Assembly: GCF_001593005.1 (NCBI RefSeq) | Contig: NZ_LQZQ01000049.1 | Span: 248,001-312,000, forward strand | Origin: Roseivirga ehrenbergii | GTDB taxonomy: Bacteria; Bacteroidota; Bacteroidia; Cytophagales; Cyclobacteriaceae | Direction: 5' to 3' | Length of the DNA: 64,000 nt | Shown: one piece after another, positions 53,501-60,075 of the stretch | Position numbering within the stretch: the first letter of the stretch is position 1 | How the letters are laid out: each line of letters starts with the position of its first letter | Made by a program: the position numbers and the translations under genes | Notes under the pieces: model-generated | What the model was told of the DNA's origin: nothing | Databases searched by the model: none | Seen by the model: only the letters and a program-made list of their open reading frames with translations

Positions 53501-56141
53501 CCTATTGGCTTATGCTAGAGTGAATGTAATTGAAGTTCCTGACGCACCACAATTGGTTGATATTAAAGATCAATCGATGAACGAAGACCAAACGATAACA
53601 GTAGGCTTTACCGTAACCGACCCAGATAGTGAGTTGTCTTATCAAGTGATTTCCTCCGATTCAAATGTGAGAGGAACAGTTGTAGACGGTAAGATACAGT
53701 TGAAAGCCAGCAATGATTTTAATGGCAAAGTGAATATTCAACTGTTGGTCACTGAGGTGGGTAGTTCTAATCCACAAGTAGTGACGGATGATTTCAGCTT
53801 GGTGATTGCACCAGTGAATGACGCCCCAATAATGACGGATATTCAAAACCAGACTGTAAATGAAGATAGCCAATTAACAATTCCTCTTTCAGCAACTGAT
53901 GTGGATGGAAATGTGAGCGTCTTTAATTATTTGGCAACTTCTAATGCAGATGATAATGTAACTTACAAAATTGAAAACGGATCATTGGTGGTAACACCAA
54001 AAGCTGATTTCTTTGGTGAGGTTGAGTTTACCGTTAGGGCTGATGATGGGACGGGCACAACAACTGCCTTGTCCTTGGGTAAAACCTTCAAGGTAACTGT
54101 TGCCGCAGTAAATGATTCACCAATATTGAGCAAAGCAATTGGTACTCAGACATTAGTGCAAGGCTTCCCAACCTATACATTAGACCTAGCTAATTTCTTT
54201 GAAGACAAAGAAACAGCAGCCAAGGATTTGACTTATACGGTTAGTAATATTACAAATGTGGCTTTGTCGGTGAACGGAAGTATACTTACAGTTACTTCTG
54301 CAAATGGTAGTGTTGGTTTGCAAACAGCGCAGCTAACAGTGAGTGATGGAGAGTTGTCTATTCTTCAAGGTTTAAATTTCTTGACGGCCATCAATAGTCA
54401 AGATGTAACAATAACTAATCCTATAACTGATATTACGCTTGACGAGGATTTTGGGACAAGGGAAATCGACTTGAGTAATGTGTTTTCTTACGCGACTAAC
54501 CCAACGGCTACATTTGCCTATAGTTTGGCAGGTAATCAAAACCTAAATGCATCTGTCAACGGAAATAAGATAGAGTTAAGTTCTGTTCAGGATTTTAATG
54601 GAGTAGATAAGCTGTATGTAACAGCTACGGTAGATGGTAAGTCTACATTAATGAGCTTCAATATTAAGGTGGATGCTATAAACGATGCACCTACTTTAGT
54701 TTCAAGAACTGGAGATCAGTCCATTTTGGAGGATGTGGCATTTAGTAAAACGGTATCACCTTCAAGTTTTACAGATGTTGATAATGATGCGCTGATCTAC
54801 TCAGCTACTTATTCAGCTAGTTGGTTAAGTTTTGATGCTATAACAAGGACATTCTCAGGCATACCAAATAATGATAATGTAGGGGAGGTAACAGTAACCT
54901 TAACGGCAACCGATCCATCAGGAGCGAAGGCCAATGATGTATTCAAAATCATTGTAAATAATGTAAATGATGCTCCAACAGCAATAAATTTGGTTAATAA
55001 TACACTTGATGAAAATACTGCCATTGGAGCTGATGTTACAGCCCTATCTAGTATTGATATTGATGCAGGAGATAATGTGTTTACCTATCAGTTAGTAAAT
55101 GGAGTCGGAAGTACAGACAACGATAAATTTACTTTGAATAATGGCAAGCTGGTTTTAGCTACTTCCGTTGATTATGAGACAAAGTCAAGTTATTCTATAA
55201 GACTCAGAACTACTGATGGTTATGAAGGTAGTTTTGAGCAAGCTTTAACCATTAATGTCAATGATGTAAATGAAGCAGCTACGGCTATAGTACTTGATAA
55301 TGCTCAGATCATGGAGAATAATCAAGTCGGGGGAATCATTGGAGGAATTTCGGCTACTGATCAAGATGCTGGAGATACGCATAGCTATACTTTGGTTTCG
55401 GGTACAGGAGGCGCAGATAATGCATCCTTTGAAATCGTTGGTAATAAGTTGGCTGCCAAAACATCATTTGATTTTGAAGCTAAAGCATCTTATTCAGTAA
55501 GAATCAAAGCTACTGATGCTGGAGGCTTGTCGTTCGAAGACAACTTTATTATCGCAATCACAAATCAAGCAGAGGCAATTTTAAGGATTGAAGGCGGTCA
55601 AAGTGCTGAAACCACCAATGTAGGGGAAACCTCTGCACTAGAAATTTCAATATTCAACGATGGTGATGGTGTAATGGAAGTGACTTCAATTACCTATCCA
55701 GATGGTTTTACAGGCCCAACAACGATTGACGCAATAGCTCCATCTACAAGTAAATCGATAGCAGTAAGTTTTGCGCCTACAGAAGCGAAGACTTATTCTG
55801 GTGATATTGTAATTAACTATAATGGAGGTTCTGGTATTAAATCAGTAGTTGCCGTAGCCGAAATTGTAGCCTCAATTGATAATGGATTTATTGACGAGAC
55901 AGCAGTAAGTATCTATCCAAACCCTGCGAATGATCGCATAACAATAGATTTGGCTCAGTACAATGGAAGACCTGTAGAGGTTTCAATATTTAATGAATCT
56001 GGTCTTGGTCTCTATAATAGGTCGAATATTAGACATTTGACTCACAATGTTGAGGTTAGTGATTATGTTCAGGGCATTTATATTGTTTTGATAAAGTCTG
56101 AGGTTGGTGTGGTAAGAAAGAAACTAATGATTTTCAGATAG
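41517..56141 (+). CDS. Giant secreted protein: N-terminal propeller, five Ig/NHL-propeller modules, cadherin-like domains, T9SS sorting domain
   Basis: A 4,874-residue protein. The signal peptide (LLFIFLLFTQSIFAQ, ends at residue 28) is followed by a 590-residue beta-propeller-like region. Then come five modules (about 43.36-44.6, 45.24-46.46, 46.76-47.98, 48.30-49.5, 49.82-51.06 kb). Each starts as an Ig-like domain (YxYxVxxxDPDGD..PxWLxL), passes into six NHL blades (STFAGSG..DGxGxxAxFxxPxGIAID..NLYVADxxNxRIRKITPxGEV) and returns to the Ig domain (LSGxPxGxxG..QSFxIxVxD). Cadherin-like domains (VFTSAxxxxxxENGTGTAYTI) lie between. From 51.6 kb follow cadherin, Ig-like and Hydin-like domains. 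The end, SIYPNPANDRITIDL and QGIYIVLIKSEVGVVRKKL, is a type A T9SS signal. ATG at 41517 is chosen over a TTG at 41424. Confidence 0.92.
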   Translation: MTNLSLRLLRQSVLLFIFLLFTQSIFAQKLDWVTELKTPDDSYSGINLSIADGSGGVYFLTGAAYPTTLVSPSASVNLAFDEVNSNGANIVRLDASGEMVFQVNIGVERSENNGYFSTQGLTVDDDGNVYIGGYVASSTTISVGDVNIPITQNLNERKYGLILKFSDSGSLLDYKVFNVNKDYYHRFFSMDFYDGNLYVLYALIDSAIEVNGGGDEYLFTHHITVYDLSWNTIKSKTFSGKSRNTGSSGDPRRQFMMSGIKVFDNEQVYLSGVIQNGQGSDLDEDIVTDNPAMVSSVIKLDENLNFEWFRGIQGYNTSPYATGMVILSNGDVVLNSMMYSYNGFPTNLVGNNIEDMLLPNQLQYSTRQVFFTSDGVYKYQTLFEGVIEDYGFEADVNDNINIPIGSNNLRSLNFIDQDGSNELIVKKESGASTNSFGYLKISKEGKYQSHRFYAQSSNLFIDQMKVHLGMACESFLFLGRYGNENAIIDLDFDENLESEIQNLNSSYDYFIASYSNQKAELTVDQQSITQDGNQIAIPISFSDESISDLVFEVTSSNESVVNTGNVVLNLSAEQPNIVVHRAEGANGSADVQIKLIDSCGEETSATVTINLNEINNIPIFESVPVTVVDQNNYYEYLVEVSDPDGDRVSLSVDGKPSWMTVSTQTSYVVSTLAGSGSNSTIDGTGQDASFSSITRLSIDGNGNLYLGELGSKTIRKVSPEGSVATLSLVSDGTRIDGTLSESSFGEPNKILIDYSSGIKYVLDGSIIRKIDTEGNVSDFVGSGFFGNVDGQGTEARFTTLMGGAIDTQGNLYVADFGNHSIRKVTPAGLVTTLAGSGTEGYADGTGIAATFNRPFDIAINSNDIVFVADEGNDRIRRIEPNGEVTTFAGSGVEGFLDGNGQNAMFFEPKAVDFDSQDNLFVADWGNNRVRKITSSGDVTTIAGNGQWDYSDGNALEAGIWGPIGLTIDSNDNIYVSTSLNRIRKIKLEEDYLLSGTANPSDGIVDIILQAEDTKSGVKKQAFSIKLDITSPVFNSPANYQLNENISINSHAYAGGANDETQVTFSLGNAHDESLFNMNGQYTNAVYFNQSPDFENPHDSDGDNVYVIELIATDEAENSTSLLVNLTVKNLNENDPIITSDGGGESASVSVEENSTLITTVVTGGIEEGFDIYYTKSGPDSYYILLNSTTGELTFRLNPDFEFPVDSNKDNVYEVTITAQEGDRTDSQTILINVTDAFESKAPVFISEPILSVNSDQFYEYSIITDDPDNDKAELSLESGPDWLELKNDKLQVTTFAGSGNGGYIEGQRLVAEFEMPNDIAMDASGNFYVLDEYSRIIRKISINGEVTTLAGSGAIGSTNGNGEIASFKSPIGLVIDDLGNLFVTDGNNGLIRKVTPSGEVSTFAGSGNNSYADGNGTSASFDFPSGIAIDATGNLFVTDFYNDRIRKITPSGEVSTFAGSGQNGLLNGIGTEASFNGPIDLAIDSHGNIFVLDQYNYRIRKITSEGVVSSFAGSGESKIEDGTGDQASFKNLNGITIDANDIIYISDAHSIRQISPEGVVSTIAGSEYGTFLDGIGTNTNFSSPGGLTVAPDGAIYVADRNTHRIRKIAQTSSLSGTPLGITGDFEVELKASDPDDGSNTQSFTITVIDIIPPVFTSSTSSTFVENGTGIAYTITATDANDVTYSLGVGNDEDLFDLVGDAVTFKTIPDFEAPTDGNTDNDYVIRVKASDGVNEVSQLVTITVTNVDEAPVIISTPVTSVKESSQYVYGVSIENLSDISYTLEAEVLPDWMTLIGKNAVTKYAGSSEVGQDDGTLLNATFNIPLGITRDEDDNLYVTDLFNHVIRKVSNSGQVSTIAGTGAIGYVNGNASIATFNEPSSIVRDSEGNLYVADRENHAVRKISPSGEVSTFAGNGQRGYVDGQGTSAQFSRPTELAIDSNDNIYVTDQSNYRVRKISPEGVVSTIAGNGEAGYVDGDGAIAQFSQLTGIIVDLNGDIYVSDYDNHRIRKISPQGMVSTLAGSSTRSVIDGLGAEAAFYSPAGMAVDENFNIYITDQRYVRRITPDGQVTTIAGSDQNGNTDGEGLSASFNEPHSVVIDSKGDLFITESSNNLIRRVSLKDYTLVGNPLNRVGIHSVSLKSINSNGETNVQSFSVEVLDATPPLFTSASTATFTENGTGTAYTIAATDASSITYLLGTGNDEGLFDVNETTGEVTFKVSPDFENPQDTDTNNSYVVEVLATDALNNSASLLVTISVTNADNEAPIFTSTPITEVNDNEQYEYFVKAIDPDGDIIDISSDQLPTWLSLSNEYMVSTYAGSGSNGTTDGVSNQAEFSFTAGLEVDSQGNVYIADWFNRTIRKIDLEGNVTTIAGNPDADPVDNLIDGNGTSASFGAPFDIAIDNSNNVYVPDVSNNAIRKIDKDGNVTTIAGSTTAGANDGEAVNATFNMPSKIDIDNEGNIYILDVGNNRIRVISQEGMVSTLAGSSEGYADGTGGDALFSNLTDITVAADGNIYVTEGGISNKVRKITKSGVVTTLSIPGSAFFGLAAITSDKRSNLYVADAQQQIRKIDINGNVSVIAGSNGSESGNVNGKGSDARFHNPYGLAFDREGNLFVCDVQNFQIKKVERGAILNGDPAGQTGSNQVSLTATDGIGTSINQSFSITVVDASPPVFTSASTATFTENGTGTAYTIAATDASSIAYSLGTSNDEGLFDVNETSGEITFKVSPDFESPQDSDTNNSYVVEVFATDALDNSASQTVTISVTNADNEAPVFTSTPITSINEGDTYSYSVLVSDVDGDNTTISIPTKPSWLNITNITGGDLTAFAGRITSGRTNANGTSASFNWPTGLAIDKTGNIYVADAYNDLIRKITPSGDVSTIAGAPVAGLTDANGKSAKFRKPTGVAIDRSGNLYVADLDNYRIRKITPNGDVTTFAGSNSRGSTDGRGEEASFDRPVAIAVDGLDNLYVADYGSHKIRKITPNGEVSTLAGSGYSGSIDAIGLDARFNRPHGIAVDGSGNVYVADLDNHKIRKITPSGNVTTFAGSGIQGGNDGNGTSASFSSPSGIFVGGAGNIYVVDYGNSKIRKITPAGDVTTLLGSENSVNNDFGGSGYGETPTSNPNGIVSDALGNIYVTDVRNHTIRKVSAPQIVLSGNSTGNRGAHNVVLEVNDGNEGTAQQSFTIIVNDVTVPVFTSATAINYAENGTGTAYTISATDANAITYSLGTGNDEAFFNISEGVVTFKTSPDFETKSSYTIQVKANDGSNESAQTVTITIIDVDEIPPVFTSATAVNYAENETGTAYTIVATDANDITYSLGTGNDEDFFNISEGVVTFKTSPDFETKSSYTIQVKANDGLNEAAQTVTITITDVDEIKPVVTLTADVNGLAFTPSVKISLKFSEIVTGLEVSDFILSNASVTNLEGSGDTYSLTLNSILDGNASVGLKENSVTDGNNNGNLASAIFIQSFEARNELPTEINLSSSVIAENVIGRTEIGTLTTKDSDVGDLHSYKLVSGAGSTDNDKFDIVGNKLFKKAGLSFDYEALTSLSVRVQVVDLRGGTYEVAKTISVSNIAEPAVALTIVDASNIELGGNSIIFDLVKIGASKTRQVKVKNTSPDASLQVSDVKLPAGFSASESNFTLAIGEEKIVNITFTPIDDQFLLKRLELVSNADVQQLFVVGKGVQNKAPIAIAPSVRIAHVPGNLFKLIGFDPEGEPIDFVITEGPSLGTLTARTQAGEYTFVPNSLSPETIYEDQVTFKVVEQGGGLSSQEATVRFRFGIPDSKHILYPITLEPKDENNIELVVKLEDQAINNEYFISGFYRGKEEKLNKVFRENISIPKSAFTIDGTTLTYKVSLSKNDYPALFTNTKVLMGVSIATANGFHDSKAQIFTRNSSGNLGGSGINDDSSKDGNFAVFAVDASVPENESINLKLSAIEFGDFDLSEAEVTIVKGPLSGTVGTPKLVSNKDGFAEWTLEYTSTSEIGLKDSIQFSVTHKGRNETLLAYARVNVIEVPDAPQLVDIKDQSMNEDQTITVGFTVTDPDSELSYQVISSDSNVRGTVVDGKIQLKASNDFNGKVNIQLLVTEVGSSNPQVVTDDFSLVIAPVNDAPIMTDIQNQTVNEDSQLTIPLSATDVDGNVSVFNYLATSNADDNVTYKIENGSLVVTPKADFFGEVEFTVRADDGTGTTTALSLGKTFKVTVAAVNDSPILSKAIGTQTLVQGFPTYTLDLANFFEDKETAAKDLTYTVSNITNVALSVNGSILTVTSANGSVGLQTAQLTVSDGELSILQGLNFLTAINSQDVTITNPITDITLDEDFGTREIDLSNVFSYATNPTATFAYSLAGNQNLNASVNGNKIELSSVQDFNGVDKLYVTATVDGKSTLMSFNIKVDAINDAPTLVSRTGDQSILEDVAFSKTVSPSSFTDVDNDALIYSATYSASWLSFDAITRTFSGIPNNDNVGEVTVTLTATDPSGAKANDVFKIIVNNVNDAPTAINLVNNTLDENTAIGADVTALSSIDIDAGDNVFTYQLVNGVGSTDNDKFTLNNGKLVLATSVDYETKSSYSIRLRTTDGYEGSFEQALTINVNDVNEAATAIVLDNAQIMENNQVGGIIGGISATDQDAGDTHSYTLVSGTGGADNASFEIVGNKLAAKTSFDFEAKASYSVRIKATDAGGLSFEDNFIIAITNQAEAILRIEGGQSAETTNVGETSALEISIFNDGDGVMEVTSITYPDGFTGPTTIDAIAPSTSKSIAVSFAPTEAKTYSGDIVINYNGGSGIKSVVAVAEIVASIDNGFIDETAVSIYPNPANDRITIDLAQYNGRPVEVSIFNESGLGLYNRSNIRHLTHNVEVSDYVQGIYIVLIKSEVGVVRKKLMIFR
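48009..48086 (+). repeat. 78-bp exact repeat inside the giant gene (copy 1; copy 2 at 49530-49607)
   Basis: Positions 48009-48086 and 49530-49607 are identical base for base, 1,521 bp (507 codons) apart, so the frame is kept. They encode the SASTATFTENGTGTAYTIAA stretch of two cadherin-like domains. Confidence 0.9.
51198..51567 (+). repeat. Two nearly identical 92-residue cadherin repeats
   Basis: Segments near 51198-51291 and 51474-51567 differ by about two bases over 94 bp and are 276 bp apart, the length of one complete repeat unit. They encode FFNISEGVVTFKTSPDFETK. This indicates a recent tandem duplication. Confidence 0.85.
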
Positions 56142-56164
56142 AAGGTTTTTGAACCAAATTGCCA

Positions 56165-56205
56165 GAAACAGAAAACCGGGGGAGACTTCGGTTTTCTGTT
56201 TTTAA
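56165..56205 (+). terminator. Terminator of the giant gene
   Basis: AACAGAAAACCG and CGGTTTTCTGTT pair fully around GGGGAGACTT, followed by a T tract. Confidence 0.92.
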
Positions 56206-56236
56206 CTAATGTGGTGTTAACTAATGTGGTGTTAAC
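56202..56236. repeat. Tandem 15-bp direct repeat
   Basis: TTAACTAATGTGGTG occurs twice in a row, followed by the first five bases of a third copy (TTAAC). It directly follows the terminator. The remaining sequence up to 56404 holds no gene. Confidence 0.85.
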
Positions 56237-56404
56237 GAATTGGGCTTTATAATTCACTTTAACTCTCCCACTTTAGCATTTCCCACCTAACCCGATCAAA
56301 TACCATTCAACAGAGGAATTGAATGTCTTTAGTAATCCACGATTTTTTGAACCCTATTTTTTCCGTAAACTCATGGTTTAATTGAACAAACTATTAATTA
56401 GCCT

Positions 56405-58024
56405 ATGAACCAGAAAGTCAAAAAATGGGTATTGGGGGCACTATTTTTATTTAGTGTTTCGCTACAAGCCCAAGACTACAACAACGCTAATCAGCTTGCA
56501 CAAAGACTGAAGCAGTTGGCCGGGTCTTCACCCGATGTAAAATTAGAATCAATCACAAAAACCGATGGAGGCAAAGATATTTGGATGCTGACCCTAGGCA
56601 AAGGCGATGTAGATAGCAAACCAGCTATGGCCGTTGTTGGTGGGGTAGAAGGCGCTCATATTCTTGGAGTAGAAATGGCCGTTCGCTTTGCTGAAGGTAT
56701 TGTGAAAGACCATTCGAGTGTGCTTGATCACACTACTTTTTATGTTTTTCCAAACATGAGTCCTGATGCTACCGAACAGTATTTCGCAAGCTTGAAATAC
56801 GAAAGAAGTGGTAACGCAAAGCAAACCGATGACGATCGTGATGGGAAATTAAATGAAGATCCATTTGAAGATTTAAACGGAGACGGTATTATTACTTGGA
56901 TGCGTGTTGAAGATGCAACAGGTGACTGGGTTACTCACCCTGCGGATAGCCGAGTGATGATCAAGGCTAACAAAGCCGAAGGTGAAAAAGGTAAGTACAA
57001 AATATTTACCGAAGGGATGGACAATGACAAAGACGGTAGCTTTAATGAAGATGGCGAAGGCGGAATTCATTTCAGAAAAAATTTAACTTATGAGTATCCA
57101 TATTTTGTAGCGGGTGCAGGAGAACACTCTGTATCTGAAAAAGAAAACAGAGCCTTGTTAGACTTACTTTACACTAAGTGGAATCTTTATGGTGTTTTCA
57201 CATTTGGTCCTGGTAATAACCTTTCAAGCCCTTGGAGGTTTAACCGTGCTGGAGCATCTAAAAGAGTCGTTACCAGTATCTTAAGCGAAGATGCTGATTT
57301 GAATAAATTCATTTCAGATGCTTATAATAAAACTACAGGTATGAAAAACGCACCTGCTTCTGGAGAGCAAGGCGGTGATTTCTTACAGTGGGCTTATTTC
57401 CACTTCGGAAGATTGAGTTTAGGAACACCGGGATGGTGGGCGTCTGCAGCCAAAGATGAAGAAGGAGCAGTTGCTAATAAAGACAAAAATCAAGAGGTGA
57501 ATTTCTTGAGATGGGCAGCACAAGAAAATCTAAACAACTATTTTGTTGATTGGAAAGAAATCAGTCATCCTGATTTTCCAAATCAAAAAGTAGAAGTAGG
57601 GGGGATTGCGCCATTTAAAATGAACAACCCTCCAATGTCAATGGTGGCAGATGCTTCTAAAAAGAACAATGATTTTATTGTTGAATTAGTAGGAATGCAG
57701 GCCGATGTTAAGTTGGTGAACCTTAAGTCTGAAGCCGTTGGTAAAGGAATGACAAGAATAACGGTAGATGTTTATAATGCAGGTACCTTACCAACCCATA
57801 CACAAATGGGAACCCGCTCTCGTTGGTTAATGCCAATAAGAGTTGAAGTGAAATTAGGTAAAGATCAAGAAGTGATTTCTGGCCGTAGAATTATGACCAT
57901 TAATAACCTTGATGGTGATGGATCGCAACAATTTACTTGGCTTGTAAAAGGAAAAGGATCAGTTCAAATCGAAGCTGGCGCTCCTCATGCAGGTACTGAC
58001 AACGTAAGTGTAAACCTTAAATAA
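56405..58024 (+). CDS. M14 carboxypeptidase-like protein with altered active site (upstream paralog)
   Basis: A 539-residue secreted protein (signal peptide GALFLFSVSLQAQ) of the M14 zinc-carboxypeptidase fold. By alignment with the next gene the ligand pair HxxE is replaced: GNIHSNEIQG there is GGVEGAHILG here (Glu82, His85). The third zinc His (SFHNSGG) is FGPGNN, and the catalytic Glu (TFTNEIF) falls on TPGW. It should not work as a classical carboxypeptidase; a structural or binding role, or another metal use, is inferred. It keeps the Asp-rich calcium-like loops (DDDRDGKLNED, DLNGDGI, DNDKDGSFNED). The next gene starts 8 bp after its stop. Confidence 0.87.
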   Translation: MNQKVKKWVLGALFLFSVSLQAQDYNNANQLAQRLKQLAGSSPDVKLESITKTDGGKDIWMLTLGKGDVDSKPAMAVVGGVEGAHILGVEMAVRFAEGIVKDHSSVLDHTTFYVFPNMSPDATEQYFASLKYERSGNAKQTDDDRDGKLNEDPFEDLNGDGIITWMRVEDATGDWVTHPADSRVMIKANKAEGEKGKYKIFTEGMDNDKDGSFNEDGEGGIHFRKNLTYEYPYFVAGAGEHSVSEKENRALLDLLYTKWNLYGVFTFGPGNNLSSPWRFNRAGASKRVVTSILSEDADLNKFISDAYNKTTGMKNAPASGEQGGDFLQWAYFHFGRLSLGTPGWWASAAKDEEGAVANKDKNQEVNFLRWAAQENLNNYFVDWKEISHPDFPNQKVEVGGIAPFKMNNPPMSMVADASKKNNDFIVELVGMQADVKLVNLKSEAVGKGMTRITVDVYNAGTLPTHTQMGTRSRWLMPIRVEVKLGKDQEVISGRRIMTINNLDGDGSQQFTWLVKGKGSVQIEAGAPHAGTDNVSVNLK

Positions 58025-58032
58025 TAAAACCG

Positions 58033-59772
58033 ATGAAAAGATATATATCAAACTTATTCGCTGGTTTAATCATGGTAGGTTTAACGCTACCAGTAACCAG
58101 TTTTGCACAGAATGATGATCAAATTTTTAGGGCTGCAGGTTCACCTCACAACCCTAAAGTTGACATTGCCTTTAATCGCTATTATACAGCCGAAGGACTA
58201 GCTGAAATTTCGAAGAAGATTGCCGCAGCCCATCCAGATTTGGTGAAGCGTATTTCGATAGGTAAATCTTATGAAGGACGTGATCTTTGGATGCTTCAGA
58301 TTACGAACTTCAAAAAAGGAATCGCAGACAGAAAGCCTGGATATTATATTGATGGAAACATTCACTCTAATGAAATTCAAGGAGCTGAAATTTCTATTTA
58401 TACTGCTTGGTACTTAACGGAAAACTATGGTGATGTAGACTACATTACCGACATGCTTGATAATCGTATTTTTTACATTGTTCCTACCATCAACCCAGAT
58501 GCAAGGAATCATTATATGCAACAAGCGAACACCGGCAGTTCTCCTCGTTCGGGTATGATGCCTTTGGATGATGACCGTGATGGTTTAGTGGACGAAGATG
58601 GTCTCGATGATCTGGACGGTGATGGCTCTGTTACGAGCATGCGTAGAAAAAGCGAGTATGGCGATTTTATCGTTGACCCACTTGATCCACGTAAAATGAT
58701 CCAAATTGGTCCAGATGACATTACTACTGCTCAGCGTTATGAAATGTTAGGTTCTGAAGGAATCGACAATGATGGTGACGGCAGAGTGAACGAAGATCGT
58801 CCTGGGGTTTATGATCCAAACAGAGACTGGGCTTGGAAATGGCAACCTGATTATATTCAGCGTGGTGCCTTAAAATACCCATTCAGTGCTCCAGAAAACC
58901 GTGCCGTAGCTGATTTCGTAATGGCTCATCCTAATATTGCTGGTGCGCAAAGTTTCCACAATTCGGGAGGTATGATTTTAAGAGGCCCTGGTGCTGAAGA
59001 AGACCTTGCTACGTACAACCGTGCTGACCTTAGAATTTACGATGCTATTGGTATGAAAGGACAGAAAATGCTGCCGGGCTACCGTTACTTAACTGTTTAC
59101 AAAGATTTATACTCTGTATTTGGTGGAGAGTTAGATTGGTTCTACGGAAGCAGAGGTATTTATACTTTCACTAATGAGATCTTCACTAGCTTTGCTTACT
59201 ATAAAAATGAGCGTGGCGGAAGAGATGAGGGCTATGATTTTGATAAAGAATTATTAGCAGGTGATGCTTTTACTCCTTGGGCTCCTTATAACCATCCAAC
59301 TTATGGCGAGGTAGAGATTGGTGGCTTCAAGAAAAACTTTGGTAGAGCTACCCCTGGATTCTTGTTAGAAGAAGAACTTCATAGAAACATGTCTTTTGCT
59401 TTATATCATGCGCATCATATGCCACTATTGAGCATAGATAAAGTGACTGAAAAAGATTTAGGTGGAGGATTGAGAGAGATCACCGCTGTAATCAAAAACG
59501 ATAGAATGATGCCGACTCATGCTTCGCAGGATTTGAAGTATAAAATTGAAAGACCTGATTATGTAACCATTTCAGGTGTTGATGTTCAAGTAGGTATGAT
59601 TGTTCAAGACTTAGATTTAGGGCTTAGTACAGAACAAAAAGTCGATCCAGCTAAAATGGTGTTGGAAAACATCCCTGGCAACAGTACTGTTACCTTGCGT
59701 TGGATTGTATCTGGAAAAGGTACTCCGAAAATTACAGTAGACAGTGCTAAAGGTGGCATTATAACCAACTAG
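58033..59772 (+). CDS. M14 family zinc carboxypeptidase (downstream paralog, intact site)
   Basis: A 579-residue secreted metallopeptidase (signal peptide to about residue 26, VTSFAQ). The zinc ligands are in DGNIHSNEIQGAE (His and Glu) and AQSFHNSGG (His), and the catalytic Glu in YTFTNEIFTSF. A NPDARNHY segment (substrate Asn/Arg region) is also seen. An insert of Asp-rich calcium-type loops is present (DDDRDGLVDEDGLDDLDGDG and DNDGDGRVNEDRPG). The C-terminal 110 residues form a beta domain (REITAVIKNDRMMPTHAS). It is probably in one operon with the upstream paralog and ends at a strong terminator. Confidence 0.92.
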   Translation: MKRYISNLFAGLIMVGLTLPVTSFAQNDDQIFRAAGSPHNPKVDIAFNRYYTAEGLAEISKKIAAAHPDLVKRISIGKSYEGRDLWMLQITNFKKGIADRKPGYYIDGNIHSNEIQGAEISIYTAWYLTENYGDVDYITDMLDNRIFYIVPTINPDARNHYMQQANTGSSPRSGMMPLDDDRDGLVDEDGLDDLDGDGSVTSMRRKSEYGDFIVDPLDPRKMIQIGPDDITTAQRYEMLGSEGIDNDGDGRVNEDRPGVYDPNRDWAWKWQPDYIQRGALKYPFSAPENRAVADFVMAHPNIAGAQSFHNSGGMILRGPGAEEDLATYNRADLRIYDAIGMKGQKMLPGYRYLTVYKDLYSVFGGELDWFYGSRGIYTFTNEIFTSFAYYKNERGGRDEGYDFDKELLAGDAFTPWAPYNHPTYGEVEIGGFKKNFGRATPGFLLEEELHRNMSFALYHAHHMPLLSIDKVTEKDLGGGLREITAVIKNDRMMPTHASQDLKYKIERPDYVTISGVDVQVGMIVQDLDLGLSTEQKVDPAKMVLENIPGNSTVTLRWIVSGKGTPKITVDSAKGGIITN

Positions 59773-59797
59773 GCCATTTCTACTGACATTACATAAA

Positions 59798-59830
59798 TAA
59801 AAAAACCGGAGGAGACTCCGGTTTTTTTTA
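59798..59830. terminator. Bidirectional terminator after the M14 pair
   Basis: ACCGGAG-GAGA-CTCCGGT-type hairpin with an A tract on its left and an eight-T tract on its right, so it can end both the rightward M14 unit and the leftward micro-protein gene. Confidence 0.9.
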
Positions 59831-59890
59831 TGCCTAATAACTAGAAATGAAAACGATGTTGTTGCTAACGTAATAAAAATTGATTCGAAT

Positions 59891-60001
59891 TTAATCGTAG
59901 CTCTTTTTCCCCTTCTTTTCTCTTTTTGCTTCTTTCTTTTCTTTTGGCGTTTTCAATGCCTCCTTTTTTGTAGACTTTTTTGCGTCCTGAGATTTGGCCA
60001 T
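59891..60001 (-). CDS. Lys-rich 36-residue micro-protein
   Basis: The frame reads MAKSQDAKKSTKKEALKTPK, then EKKEAKREKKGKKSYD and stop. About 45% of residues are lysine or arginine. Similar short MAKSQxxKKxxKKEPLKTPKE-type proteins are common in Cytophagales, which supports it being real; the function is unknown (RNA or ribosome binding would be a guess). It lies 75 bp beyond the stop of the leftward DEAD-box helicase gene, with no terminator between, so the two could share a transcript. Confidence 0.65.
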   Translation of the reverse strand: MAKSQDAKKSTKKEALKTPKEKKEAKREKKGKKSYD

Positions 60002-60075
60002 AGTTTCTGAATTTTCTTCAATGTACTGTTTTAATGTCAGGAATTTGCAACAGTTAAGAATACAGTTAGCAGGGC

